Shown one piece after another: positions 27,691-35,755 of a DNA stretch of 64,000 bases. This DNA is from Enterococcus rotai (GTDB taxonomy: Bacteria > Bacillota > Bacilli > Lactobacillales > Enterococcaceae): assembly GCF_001465345.1 (NCBI RefSeq), contig NZ_CP013655.1, forward strand, positions 1,970,102-2,034,101, written 5' to 3'. The position numbers and the translations under genes are program-made. Below the pieces are notes generated by a model that ran no database searches, was not told the DNA's origin, and saw only the letters and a program-made list of their open reading frames with translations. Position 1 is the stretch's first letter. Every line of letters starts with the position of its first letter.

Positions 27691-28974
27691 ATGGACAAAT
27701 TTGTTCAATGGATGGAAAAATATTTTATGCCGAAAGCTTCAGTAATTGCAGCACAACGGCACTTGGTGGCAATTCGTGATGCCTTTGTGGTAACGATGCC
27801 GTTAATGATTTTAGGCGCACTTGCAGTTTTGATCAACAATCTACCGATTCCTGGATTTCCAGAATTAATGGATAAACTATTTCCAATGATCGCCAATGAT
27901 GCACCAATTTGGAAAAGCTTTGGTGGGAACATTTGGAACGGAACATTCGCCATTTTTTCAGTTTTAATTGCCTTTTTAGTGGCTTATAACTTAGTGAGAT
28001 CTTATGGTAAAGATGGTATTGCAGCAGGAACTGTTTCAGTTGCTTCATTCTTTGCCGTTGGCGGACTAAGTGGTATGGATGCTACAGGATTATTTATTGC
28101 ATTAGTTATTGCACTTATTTCAGGTGAATTATTCCAAAGATTAGTTGGGAATGACAAATTAGTGATTAAAATGCCGGATGGCGTTCCGCCAGCGGTTGCA
28201 AAATCATTTGCAGCATTATTGCCTGCGATGATCACGATCAGCTTGTTCAGTTTGATCACATCTATTTTATTAGGTCTTGGAATCGACAACATTGTGGTTT
28301 CATTCTATGAGGCCGTTCAAAAACCATTTATGGGATTGGCAAATAGCTATCCTTCAGCGTTATTATTAGCTTTTATTACACCATTCTTATGGTTCTTCGG
28401 ACTACACGGAGCGAATATGGTGGATCCTTTGATGCAAACGATCAATGTTCCAGCGATCGATGCAAATATTAAAGCCTTAGAAGCAGGGGAAAAAATTCCT
28501 TATATCGTAAACAAACCGTTCTTTGATTCTTTTGTCAACTTAGGTGGAACAGGTGCTACGTTAGGTCTATTGATTGCCATTTTCTTAGTAGGACGCAAAA
28601 ACAAACCATTTAAAGTCATTACAAACTTAAGTTTAGCACCGGGTATTTTCAATATTAACGAACCAGTAATGTTTGGTCTGCCGATCGTATTAAATCCGAT
28701 CATGTTTATTCCATTTATCATTACGCCAATGGTTCTTGTAACAACAGCTTATATTGCAACTTCAACAGGTCTAGTTCCAGCTGCGACATTTATGCCACCT
28801 TGGGTAACACCACCGATCATTGGCGGATTCTTAGCAACTAAGAGTATTGCTGGTGGTGTCTTAGCTGCAGTTAACTTAGCGATTTCTGTCTTGATTTATA
28901 TTCCGTTTGTAAAAGTAGCAACGGATCAATTCTTGAAACAAGAAGCAGTAGCACAAGCACAAGAAAGCAAATAG
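27691..28974 (+). CDS. PTS lactose/cellobiose-family EIIC permease (first of three)
   Basis: The 427-residue protein is the membrane channel of a cellobiose-type PTS, with about ten hydrophobic segments. Family features include the N-terminal MDKFVQWMEKYFMPKASVIAA and RDAFVVTMPLMI, the loop IKMPDGVPPAVAKSFAALLP, LWFFGLHGANMVDP, and FNINEPVMFGLPIVLNP, which contains the substrate-binding glutamate. A candidate substrate is a beta-glucoside such as cellobiose, judged from the downstream GH1 enzyme. GGGGGA precedes the ATG. Confidence 0.94.
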   Translation: MDKFVQWMEKYFMPKASVIAAQRHLVAIRDAFVVTMPLMILGALAVLINNLPIPGFPELMDKLFPMIANDAPIWKSFGGNIWNGTFAIFSVLIAFLVAYNLVRSYGKDGIAAGTVSVASFFAVGGLSGMDATGLFIALVIALISGELFQRLVGNDKLVIKMPDGVPPAVAKSFAALLPAMITISLFSLITSILLGLGIDNIVVSFYEAVQKPFMGLANSYPSALLLAFITPFLWFFGLHGANMVDPLMQTINVPAIDANIKALEAGEKIPYIVNKPFFDSFVNLGGTGATLGLLIAIFLVGRKNKPFKVITNLSLAPGIFNINEPVMFGLPIVLNPIMFIPFIITPMVLVTTAYIATSTGLVPAATFMPPWVTPPIIGGFLATKSIAGGVLAAVNLAISVLIYIPFVKVATDQFLKQEAVAQAQESK

Positions 28975-29105
28975 CCAAGTTTAATCAGGTAACCAATAGA
29001 TAAAATTTCCTTAAGAAAGGTTGAGAGAAAAAGAGTAATCCTTTTTTCTCAATCGTGAGGAGATTTTATCTATTTTCAAATGAAAATAATTTATAGGAGA
29101 TGACA

Positions 29106-30509
29106 ATGATGGATTATCAATTTCCAAAAGGTTTTTGGTGGGGATCTGCAGCTAGTGGTCCACAGACGGAAGGTGTTTTTGAAGGGGATGGAAAAGCGCA
29201 AAATATCTGGGACTTTTGGTATGAAGAAAAACCTGAAAAATTCTTTAACAATGTAGGGCCAGATAAAACGTCACGTTTTTACAAAAAGTATCAAGAAGAT
29301 ATTCAATTGATGAAAGAAACAGGTCATAATTCTTTTCGCACGTCGATCCAATGGAGCCGTCTGATTCCTGATCCTGAGACTGGAGTAGTCAATCCAAAGG
29401 CGGTTGAATTTTATAATCATGTGATTGATGGTCTATTAGAAAATGGGATCGAGCCTTTCTTTAATTTGTATCACTTTGATATGCCAATGACAATGCAAGA
29501 AAAAGGTGGCTGGCTGAATCGTGAAGTCGTTGATCAGTATGTTTTTTATGCTAAAACTTGTTTTGAATTATTTGGCGATCGTGTGAAGAAATGGTTTACA
29601 CACAACGAGCCGATCGTACCAGTTGAAGGTGGCTATTTATATGGGTGGCACTATCCTGATGAAATCAACTTAAAGCATGGTGTTCAAGTAGCCTATCACG
29701 AAGCTCTTGCCAGTGCTAAAGCAATCGAAGTCTATCATAGTATGAATTTTTTAGATGGTGAAATAGGGATCGTCCTTAATTTGACACCTACTTACCCAAG
29801 AGATGAACAAAATAAAGCAGACGTTGAAGCGGCACGTTTAGTCGATGGCTTATTCAATCGCTCATTCTTAGATCCGGCAGTGAAAGGTCATTTTCCAGAA
29901 GATATCATAAAATGGGTCAAAGAAAATGATTTAATGCCTATAACAACACCAGAAGATCTAAAAACAATTGCAGAGAATACGATCGATCTTTTAGGAGTTA
30001 ATTATTACCAACCGCGCAGAGTAAAAGCGAAAGAGACTCCTGTGGAAATTGCAGGGAACAGTATTTTACCAGAAGATTTCTATGATGTGTACGATATGCC
30101 AGGTAAAAAGATGAATCCATATCGTGGTTGGGAAATTTATGAAAAAGGCATTTACGATACCTTAATGAATTTGAAGGAAAACTATGGCAATATCCGTTGC
30201 TATATTTCTGAAAACGGTATGGGCGTCGAAGGAGAAGAACGTTTTGTAAATGCAGATGGCATGATCGAAAATGATTACCGGATTGAATTTGTGACCGATC
30301 ATTTAAAATGGGTCCATCAAGCTATTCAAGAAGGTAGCCAAGTTCAAGGCTACCACATGTGGACGTGTATGGATAACTGGTCATGGCTAAATGCCTATAA
30401 AAACCGTTATGGATTCATTGCAGTTGATTTAGAACAAGAAGGTAAGCGAACAATCAAGAAAAGCGGCTACTGGTTTAAGGAACTGACAAAAAATAATGGT
30501 TTTAATTAA
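29106..30509 (+). CDS. GH1 6-phospho-beta-glucosidase
   Basis: The glycoside hydrolase family 1 enzyme (about 467 residues) cleaves the phosphorylated disaccharide delivered by the PTS. It has the acid/base glutamate in WFTHNEPIVP (about E168) and the nucleophile in CYISENGMGV (about E368). The start FPKGFWWGSAASGPQTEG is typical; the FWWG...GPQ pattern recalls Listeria/Enterococcus phospho-beta-glucosidases. Of three nearby ATGs I choose 29106, 7 bases after ATAGGAG. It closes the first PTS operon. Phospho-beta-galactosidase activity cannot be excluded. Confidence 0.93.
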   Translation: MMDYQFPKGFWWGSAASGPQTEGVFEGDGKAQNIWDFWYEEKPEKFFNNVGPDKTSRFYKKYQEDIQLMKETGHNSFRTSIQWSRLIPDPETGVVNPKAVEFYNHVIDGLLENGIEPFFNLYHFDMPMTMQEKGGWLNREVVDQYVFYAKTCFELFGDRVKKWFTHNEPIVPVEGGYLYGWHYPDEINLKHGVQVAYHEALASAKAIEVYHSMNFLDGEIGIVLNLTPTYPRDEQNKADVEAARLVDGLFNRSFLDPAVKGHFPEDIIKWVKENDLMPITTPEDLKTIAENTIDLLGVNYYQPRRVKAKETPVEIAGNSILPEDFYDVYDMPGKKMNPYRGWEIYEKGIYDTLMNLKENYGNIRCYISENGMGVEGEERFVNADGMIENDYRIEFVTDHLKWVHQAIQEGSQVQGYHMWTCMDNWSWLNAYKNRYGFIAVDLEQEGKRTIKKSGYWFKELTKNNGFN

Positions 30510-30522
30510 AAAACACCTTTTG

Positions 30523-30556
30523 TTGAAAACGGTTCAAACGTTGGTTTGAAGGTAAA
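30523..30556 (+). other. Inverted repeats after the GH1 gene
   Basis: TTGAA...TTCAA (30524-30537) looks like a weak cre-like dyad, and TTCAAAC/GTTTGAA just after it is a perfect 7-bp inverted repeat. There is no T-run, so it is not a clear terminator. It may be a CcpA or regulator site before operon 2. Confidence 0.35.
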
Positions 30557-30574
30557 GAAAACGCACACAAAAGA

Positions 30575-30604
30575 TAGTGTGTATTGCAGATTTATTAGTG
30601 TGTA
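30575..30604 (+). promoter_or_regulatory. Paired upstream activator boxes, PTS operon 2
   Basis: TAGTGTGTA is seen at 30575-30583 and 30596-30604, 21 bp apart, repeating the layout before operon 1 and again followed by the TGTGTACACA palindrome and the TATAGACCAAA/TTTGGTCTATA dyad (30615-30653). Confidence 0.7.
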
Positions 30605-30660
30605 CACAAAGACGTATAGACCAAAACCGTGCTATTACTGGATTTGGTCTATACATCTAT

Positions 30661-30678
30661 TTGGCACACTTCTTGCTT
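30661..30678 (+). promoter_or_regulatory. Sigma-54 promoter of PTS operon 2
   Basis: TTGGCACACTTCTTGCTT is a near copy of the operon 1 promoter and fits the -24/-12 consensus. It is 46 bp before the second EIIB start, the same spacing as in operon 1. Confidence 0.93.
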
Positions 30679-30723
30679 CATATAAAAGTGTAAGTACAAC
30701 AACTATTAGAAGGAGTGTAAAAA

Positions 30724-31044
30724 ATGGCTAAAAAAACAATTATGCTAGTATGTTCAGCAGGAATGAGTACCAGTTTATTAGTAACAAAAATGCAAAAAGC
30801 AGCAGAAGATCGTGGAATGGAAGCAGACATCTTTGCAGTATCGGCATCAGATGCAGATAACAACCTAGAAGCTAAAGATGTAAACGTATTACTTTTAGGC
30901 CCACAAGTTCGTTTCATGAAATCACAATTCGAGCAAAAATTAGCACCTAAAGGAATTCCTTTTGACGTGATCAACATGTCTGATTATGGCATGATGAACG
31001 GCGAAAAAGTCTTAGATCAAGCAATCGCTTTGATGGATCAGTAA
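30724..31044 (+). CDS. PTS lactose/cellobiose-family EIIB component (copy 2)
   Basis: This 106-residue near-duplicate of the EIIB at 26895 keeps the phosphocysteine loop MLVCSAGMSTSLL. The DNA is also almost identical, with mostly third-position changes, while the surrounding EIIC genes have diverged strongly. The copy starts operon 2 (EIIB-EIIA-EIIC-small genes). Its EIIA and EIIB are therefore likely interchangeable with those of operon 1. An AGAAGGAG site precedes the ATG. Confidence 0.95.
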   Translation: MAKKTIMLVCSAGMSTSLLVTKMQKAAEDRGMEADIFAVSASDADNNLEAKDVNVLLLGPQVRFMKSQFEQKLAPKGIPFDVINMSDYGMMNGEKVLDQAIALMDQ

Positions 31045-31072
31045 AAATAAAACAATGAACGGAGTTACAAAC

Positions 31073-31393
31073 GTGGAAGATCAACAAAATTTAGAAGCAG
31101 TAATGGGATTGATCATGTATGGAGGCAATGCTAAAAGCGATGCAATGGAAGCGATTGCGGCTGCCAAAGCAGGAGATTTTGACTTAGCAGATCAAAAAAT
31201 TGTTGATGCAGAGGAATCTTTAGTCCAAGCACATCATTCTCAAACGGGTATGTTAACACAAGAAGCACAAGGAAATCATATCCAAGTGACGTTACTGACA
31301 GTTCATAGTCAGGATCATTTAATGACATCGATTGCATTTACAGATTTAGCAAAAGAAATCATTGATCTGTATCGTCGTATGGACAACGAATAA
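31073..31393 (+). CDS. PTS lactose/cellobiose-family EIIA component (copy 2)
   Basis: Started at GTG 31073, the product is 106 residues and aligns end to end with the first EIIA copy; GGAG lies about 9 bases upstream. An in-frame ATG at 31055 would add six residues but has no clear ribosome site and no counterpart in copy 1. His78 (LLTVHSQDHLMTS) and the AHHSQTGMLTQEA motif are conserved. Confidence 0.93.
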   Translation: MEDQQNLEAVMGLIMYGGNAKSDAMEAIAAAKAGDFDLADQKIVDAEESLVQAHHSQTGMLTQEAQGNHIQVTLLTVHSQDHLMTSIAFTDLAKEIIDLYRRMDNE

Positions 31394-31525
31394 GCTGTAT
31401 CATTTTCTTTTTTGAACGGAAGAAAATAGATGTTAAAGTTTTTTGAACGGGACTTTAACCACTACTTTGTTTTAAAGAGTTTTATCGCTCTTTGAATAAA
31501 TATTATTTATAGGAGGAATTAAAAA

Positions 31526-32980
31526 ATGGATGGATTAACAGCCTGGATGGAGAAATACATTCTACCTGTGGCCGGTAAAATTGGTGCGCAAAAACACTTA
31601 GTTGCACTACGTGATGCCTTTATCGGGACAATGCCGGCAACAATGGCAGGATCGATCGCCGTAATGATCAATGCGATTATTCGTGACTTGCCACAACAAT
31701 TTTTCTCTGATTATGCAGCCAATCTTGCTGCAGATAAAGGGATCTTTGCAGTTATTAACGTTATTATTGGCATCAACGGATTTGTTTGGAATGGTACTTT
31801 GGCGATTGCCGGCTTGATTTTTGCTTTTTCTTGGGGCTATAATCTAGCAAGAGCATACAAAGTAAATGACTTAGCGGGTGGTATCGTTGGGTTGGCAACA
31901 TTGATTCAAGGGATTGCGTTTGCTTATTCTAATACATTAGAAACAGCGGTTCCAAAAGAATTAATGAACACAATCAATGAAAACACTGCAACAAGTGGTT
32001 GGTCAGCAACAGCCGAAGGATTAACAGCTGGTGGTTGGGGTTGGTTAAAATTAGATCACTTAAATGGTAACGCATACTTCACCGTAATGATCATGGGTGC
32101 AATTTCTGTTATCATTTTCTGTAAATTAATGTTGGCGAATATCACAATCAAAATGCCTGATTCAGTTCCGCCAGCAGTATCAAAAGCGTTCGCAGCGATC
32201 TTGCCTGCAACGATCGCATTATATGTTATTGCAATTATCAACTTTGTAGTAGGTAAATTAACAGATGGACAATTGATCATCGATCTTGTTCAAAAATATA
32301 TCGCGGAACCTTTCTTGGGACTATCTCAAGGTTTAGGTGCAGTATTGATCGTAACGATTTTCGTTCAAATTTTCTGGTTCTTCGGTATTCATGGTCCAAA
32401 CGTATTGGCACCAGTTTTAGAAGGTATCTGGGGACAAGCACAATTAATCAATATCGATATTTTCCAAAAAGGCTACAAAGGCTTAACTGGTACGCCAGCT
32501 GTCTTGAAAGCCATTGATGATGGAAAAGCTTATATGTGGGTTCGTGGTTCATTTGATGCCTTTGCATGGTTTGGTGGTTCAGGTGGTACGATCGTCTTGA
32601 TCATTGCTATCTTGCTATTCTCTAAACGTGCAGATTACCTAACTGTTGGTAAATTATCATTAGGACCTGGTATCTTCAACATCAACGAACCAATCATGTT
32701 TGGTTTACCGATCGTATTAAATGCAATCATGTTTGTACCATTCTTAGTAGCACCAGTTGTTGCAACAACAATCGGCTGGTTAGCAACGTACTTTGGATTA
32801 GTAGCGCCAGTATCACAACAAGTAACGTGGGTTGTACCGCCAATCTTGCTATCATTCTTAGCAACAGGAGCGGACTGGAGAGCGCCAATCGTAACGATCG
32901 TATGTATGGTCGTAACATTCCTGATCTGGACACCGTTTGTTATTGCGGCTAACAGAATGGAACCAACTGATTTTGAATAA
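31526..32980 (+). CDS. PTS lactose/cellobiose-family EIIC permease (second of three)
   Basis: The 484-residue membrane permease starts MDGLTAWMEKYILPVAGKIG and holds the family motifs IKMPDSVPPAVSKAFAAILP, FFGIHGPNVLAPVLEG and FNINEPIMFGLPIVLNA. It is more like the third EIIC (34170) than the first, sharing the N-terminus and a long periplasmic insertion near residues 130-180. About ten transmembrane helices are visible. Its substrate probably differs from that of EIIC-1. TAGGAGG precedes the ATG. Confidence 0.94.
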   Translation: MDGLTAWMEKYILPVAGKIGAQKHLVALRDAFIGTMPATMAGSIAVMINAIIRDLPQQFFSDYAANLAADKGIFAVINVIIGINGFVWNGTLAIAGLIFAFSWGYNLARAYKVNDLAGGIVGLATLIQGIAFAYSNTLETAVPKELMNTINENTATSGWSATAEGLTAGGWGWLKLDHLNGNAYFTVMIMGAISVIIFCKLMLANITIKMPDSVPPAVSKAFAAILPATIALYVIAIINFVVGKLTDGQLIIDLVQKYIAEPFLGLSQGLGAVLIVTIFVQIFWFFGIHGPNVLAPVLEGIWGQAQLINIDIFQKGYKGLTGTPAVLKAIDDGKAYMWVRGSFDAFAWFGGSGGTIVLIIAILLFSKRADYLTVGKLSLGPGIFNINEPIMFGLPIVLNAIMFVPFLVAPVVATTIGWLATYFGLVAPVSQQVTWVVPPILLSFLATGADWRAPIVTIVCMVVTFLIWTPFVIAANRMEPTDFE

Positions 32981-32996
32981 AAAAAACTAAATAGTA

Positions 32997-33030
32997 TGTT
33001 GCTTTCACTTCAAACGAGGTGAAAGCAACA
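32997..33030 (+). other. Perfect intercistronic hairpin after EIIC-2
   Basis: TGTTGCTTTCAC and GTGAAAGCAACA form a perfect 12-bp stem with a 10-base loop and no T-run. It probably protects or processes the mRNA between the permease gene and the small genes that follow. Confidence 0.65.
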
Positions 33031-33055
33031 GCATTATTGTTAAGGAGAGGTTAAA

Positions 33056-33274
33056 ATGATTACAATTGCGAGTGCAATGCAACAAGAAGAAATCAAGAAC
33101 TTATTAGAAAGCTATGACGGTGGCGATTTTACATACACTTTCAAAGAAAAAAAAGGGATCAAATTAGCCTTTGATGTAACTGGTGATAAAGAAGAAGCAG
33201 CGAAAAAAGCAAAAGAAATTATCAAAGCACAACCTTGGGGCGGTGTCTTGTTCTTCCAAGCAGCTGCAGTTTAA
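33056..33274 (+). CDS. Small conserved-looking protein of the PTS operon, unknown function
   Basis: The 72-residue protein (MITIASAMQQEEIKNLLESY at the start, QPWGGVLFFQAAAV at the end) has an alternating beta/alpha pattern and no membrane segment or signal. I do not recognise a family. The AAGGAGAGG ribosome site is strong, codon use matches its neighbours, and the gene is followed 20 bp later by two coupled small genes, so it is real and part of operon 2. A role in regulating or assisting the PTS is only a guess from position. Confidence 0.75.
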   Translation: MITIASAMQQEEIKNLLESYDGGDFTYTFKEKKGIKLAFDVTGDKEEAAKKAKEIIKAQPWGGVLFFQAAAV

Positions 33275-33294
33275 AAAGATTGGATGGATGCAAA

Positions 33295-33492
33295 ATGGTA
33301 AGAAACGGTTTATTTGTATGTAGTATCGGCTTAATTATAATTTTATATGCGCTGAATCCTGCATCGATGCAATATGATTTGTTAAGTATGACTACAGGTA
33401 TTTTCTTAGTGGTTGTTGGAGGGTACTTTTTCTTCAAAGGCAGAAAGAAAGAAGAACAAAATAAGAAAGAGAATAACGAGGTGAAAAGATAA
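33295..33492 (+). CDS. Small two-helix membrane protein
   Basis: With the start at 33295 (MVRNGLFVCSIGLIIILYAL) the product is 65 residues, with hydrophobic segments at about 3-20 and 30-48 and a highly charged tail GRKKEEQNKKENNEVKR. The ribosome site is weak (GGATGG). Its TAA overlaps the next ATG (TAATG), so translation is coupled to the DUF3284 gene. The function is unknown. Confidence 0.7.
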   Translation: MVRNGLFVCSIGLIIILYALNPASMQYDLLSMTTGIFLVVVGGYFFFKGRKKEEQNKKENNEVKR

Positions 33493-33905
33493 TGGAAATT
33501 ATAAAAAAAATGAATATTCCAGCATCTGTTTTTTATGACCAAGTCATGGATTCTGTTTTGTTTGATATACGAAAGCATACGGGCAAAAGTTTAACAAGAA
33601 AACAACTAAACAACTTTGAATATGTTAAGCAATTTTCAAAAAATAGCCGAGCGCGGATCAAAGTAGAAAAACTTGTTGAAAATACATCTTACCATTTTCG
33701 CACATCAACAACGAAAAATGATTTCTTGGTTCAATATGATATCAAACCATTAGATGAAAAATCGTGTGAGATTCGTTATAACGAGAAAATGGAATCATAT
33801 GGATTTTTACAAAAAATGAATGATGCCGTACTGGGTACGATCCTGATGTTTTTTAAAAAGCGTCAGTTTACTAAAATGTTAAAAATGATGGAAGAATCAT
33901 ATTGA
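33492..33905 (+). CDS. DUF3284 domain protein
   Basis: The 137-residue cytosolic protein matches DUF3284 (START-like fold expected): MEIIKKMNIPASVFYDQVMD at the start, a central SRARIKVEKLVENTSYHFRT, and the ending GTILMFFKKRQFTKMLKMME. Genes of this family are repeatedly found in beta-glucoside PTS operons of Lactobacillales but have no established role. It ends operon 2 and is followed by a terminator. Confidence 0.82.
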   Translation: MEIIKKMNIPASVFYDQVMDSVLFDIRKHTGKSLTRKQLNNFEYVKQFSKNSRARIKVEKLVENTSYHFRTSTTKNDFLVQYDIKPLDEKSCEIRYNEKMESYGFLQKMNDAVLGTILMFFKKRQFTKMLKMMEESY

Positions 33906-33907
33906 TG

Positions 33908-33934
33908 AGAGTGTCATACTGGCACTCTTTTTTT
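33908..33934 (+). terminator. Terminator of PTS operon 2
   Basis: AGAGTG and CACTCT form a short stem followed by seven T. It starts 3 bp after the DUF3284 stop. Confidence 0.8.
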
Positions 33935-33982
33935 GTTTTTACACACAAGATACACAGTGTAACGTGTGTGTAAAACAGTGTG

Positions 33983-34000
33983 TTGAGAAAGCGCTTTATA
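33983..34000 (+). promoter_or_regulatory. Candidate cre (CcpA) site
   Basis: TTGAGAAAGCGCTTTATA contains the GAAAGCGCTTT core of catabolite response elements. It is 26 bp upstream of the third sigma-54 promoter, between it and GTGTGT-type activator boxes, so carbon catabolite repression is likely. Confidence 0.65.
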
Positions 34001-34025
34001 TCGTGCGGTTTTGGTCTAGATCAAT

Positions 34026-34043
34026 TTGGCATGATTTTTGCTT
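34026..34043 (+). promoter_or_regulatory. Sigma-54 promoter of the third EIIC gene
   Basis: TTGGCATGATTTTTGCTT keeps GG at -24 and GC at -12 with correct spacing. Upstream lie GTGTGTGTA and AGTGTGT repeats and a half copy of the TTTGGTCTA dyad arm. It lies 127 bp before the ATG, farther than in the other two operons. Confidence 0.88.
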
Positions 34044-34169
34044 ATTATAAGAATGTAAGGTTATATTGATACAATATTTTGTGTAGATCAGTGATTTATT
34101 TTAGAGGGTATGAGGCTGTTTTGAAAAGTGCAAACTTTTTAAATAAATAAATTTTTGGGAGGACAAAAA

Positions 34170-35573
34170 ATGAATGGATTAACTGCGTGGATGGAAAGGT
34201 ATATTTTACCTATAGCTGCGAAGATTGGAGCGGAAAAACATTTAGTGGCATTAAGGGATGCCTTTATTGGTATGATGCCAGTTACGATGGCTGGGGCGAT
34301 TGCTGTCTTATTAAATGCATTTATGCGTGATTTTCCTAATACGTATTTAGGAGAAGGCAATGCAATCACCAGCTTCTTTACACCCGTGATTGCGATAAAT
34401 GGATTGGTTTGGACGGGAACGCTAGCAATCATGGCTGTTGTGTTTGCCGCATCTTTGGGTTATAACGTGGCAAGAGCTTACGATGTCGATGCATTATCAG
34501 GTATGCTAGTCTCATTAGCTGCTTTTTTCATTGGCTTGCCACAAAGTGCAACAGCGACTGTTACCTTGGCCGAAAAATTACCAAAAAATATTGCGCAACT
34601 ATTTACGGATGCTGGTGCGACGGTTAATACAGTTGATGGTGTTTCGGCAGTTGATGCTGGTGCTTGGGGGTATTTCCCGTTTAGTAAATATATGGGGGGG
34701 ACAGGCTTATTTACAGCAATGATTTTTGGGTTTATTTCTGTTATTATTTTTGCTAAATTGATAAAGAAAAATATTGTTATTAAGATGCCTGATTCAGTGC
34801 CGCCGGCAGTTTCAAAAGCATTTGCTGCGATTATTCCTGGTGTAACTGCTTTATATGTTTCAGGTTTGATTTATCATGTATTTGAACAATTAACAGGAAA
34901 ATTATTGATCGACTGGATCTCTGAATCCATTCAAACGCCATTGCTTGGTTTGTCTCAGGGTTACGGAGCTGTCCTTTTAATTGTGTTGTTAGTGCATGTT
35001 TTGTGGTTCTTCGGACTTCATGGGACGAATATCATGTCACCGGTTTTACAATCGATTTATGGTGTTGCGATGGTTGATAACACCAATGCTTATCAACAAG
35101 GACAAGAAATCCCTTATAAATGGGTTGCGGGTTCCTTTGAAGCATTTGTTTGGCCTGGTGGAGCGGGTGTGACACTGGTCTTGATTATTTCAATCCTGCT
35201 TTTATCTAAACGGGCGGATTATAAAACGGTCGGCAAACTTGGCATAGGACCGGGACTATTCAATATTAATGAACCAGTGATGTTTGGGATGCCAGTTGTA
35301 TTGAATCCGATTATGCTGATCCCATTCATCTTAGCACCGATAGCAACAGCTACGATCGCTTATTTTGCAACAATGGCTGGATTAGTGAACCCTGTTGTTG
35401 TAAATGTGATTTGGGTAATGCCGACGATTATTAGCGGGTTCTTAGCAACAGCGGGTGATTGGCGAGCAATTGTTTTAACGATCGTCAATTTGGCTGTGGC
35501 ATTTGTGATTTGGGCTCCATTTGTTATTGCAGCAAATAAAATGGACCCAAATCTAGGTGAGCCAGAAGAATAA
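34170..35573 (+). CDS. PTS lactose/cellobiose-family EIIC permease (third, orphan)
   Basis: The 467-residue permease begins MNGLTAWMERYILPIAAKIG and keeps IKMPDSVPPAVSKAFAAIIP, FFGLHGTNIMSPVLQS and FNINEPVMFGMPVVLNP. It has its own sigma-54 promoter and terminator and no EIIA or EIIB, so it must use the duplicated EIIAB proteins upstream or others in the genome. It is a close paralogue of EIIC-2. The start at 34170 follows GGGAGG; the in-frame ATG at 34155 precedes that site. Confidence 0.93.
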   Translation: MNGLTAWMERYILPIAAKIGAEKHLVALRDAFIGMMPVTMAGAIAVLLNAFMRDFPNTYLGEGNAITSFFTPVIAINGLVWTGTLAIMAVVFAASLGYNVARAYDVDALSGMLVSLAAFFIGLPQSATATVTLAEKLPKNIAQLFTDAGATVNTVDGVSAVDAGAWGYFPFSKYMGGTGLFTAMIFGFISVIIFAKLIKKNIVIKMPDSVPPAVSKAFAAIIPGVTALYVSGLIYHVFEQLTGKLLIDWISESIQTPLLGLSQGYGAVLLIVLLVHVLWFFGLHGTNIMSPVLQSIYGVAMVDNTNAYQQGQEIPYKWVAGSFEAFVWPGGAGVTLVLIISILLLSKRADYKTVGKLGIGPGLFNINEPVMFGMPVVLNPIMLIPFILAPIATATIAYFATMAGLVNPVVVNVIWVMPTIISGFLATAGDWRAIVLTIVNLAVAFVIWAPFVIAANKMDPNLGEPEE

Positions 35574-35621
35574 GGGTACAATCTTTTTAGCCTTATTTAG
35601 TGTAAATGAACATCAGATGAT

Positions 35622-35666
35622 GAGACTGGGATATGACGTTGATAGTCATATCCTAGTCTTTTTTTG
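35622..35666 (+). terminator. Terminator of the third EIIC gene
   Basis: AGACT.GGATATGAC pairs with GTCATATCC.AGTCT around a 7-base loop, followed by a run of T. It precedes the acetyltransferase promoter. Confidence 0.88.
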
Positions 35667-35691
35667 TCCATTGACAGAGTTCGCTTTTTTC

Positions 35692-35719
35692 TGGACATCG
35701 TTGCGTATTGGAGTACAAT
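35692..35719 (+). promoter_or_regulatory. Candidate promoter of the Eis-like gene
   Basis: TGGACA (35692-35697) and TACAAT (35714-35719) are separated by 16 bp, 37 bp before the start codon. Confidence 0.5.
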
Positions 35720-35755
35720 GAAAAGTAAATCGTTATTTTAGTTAGGGTGGTCACA

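Noticed and set aside
33222-33578. Reverse-strand 118-residue frame opposite the small PTS genes
   Set aside because: It is antisense to three coupled forward genes with good ribosome sites and is not protein-like in composition.
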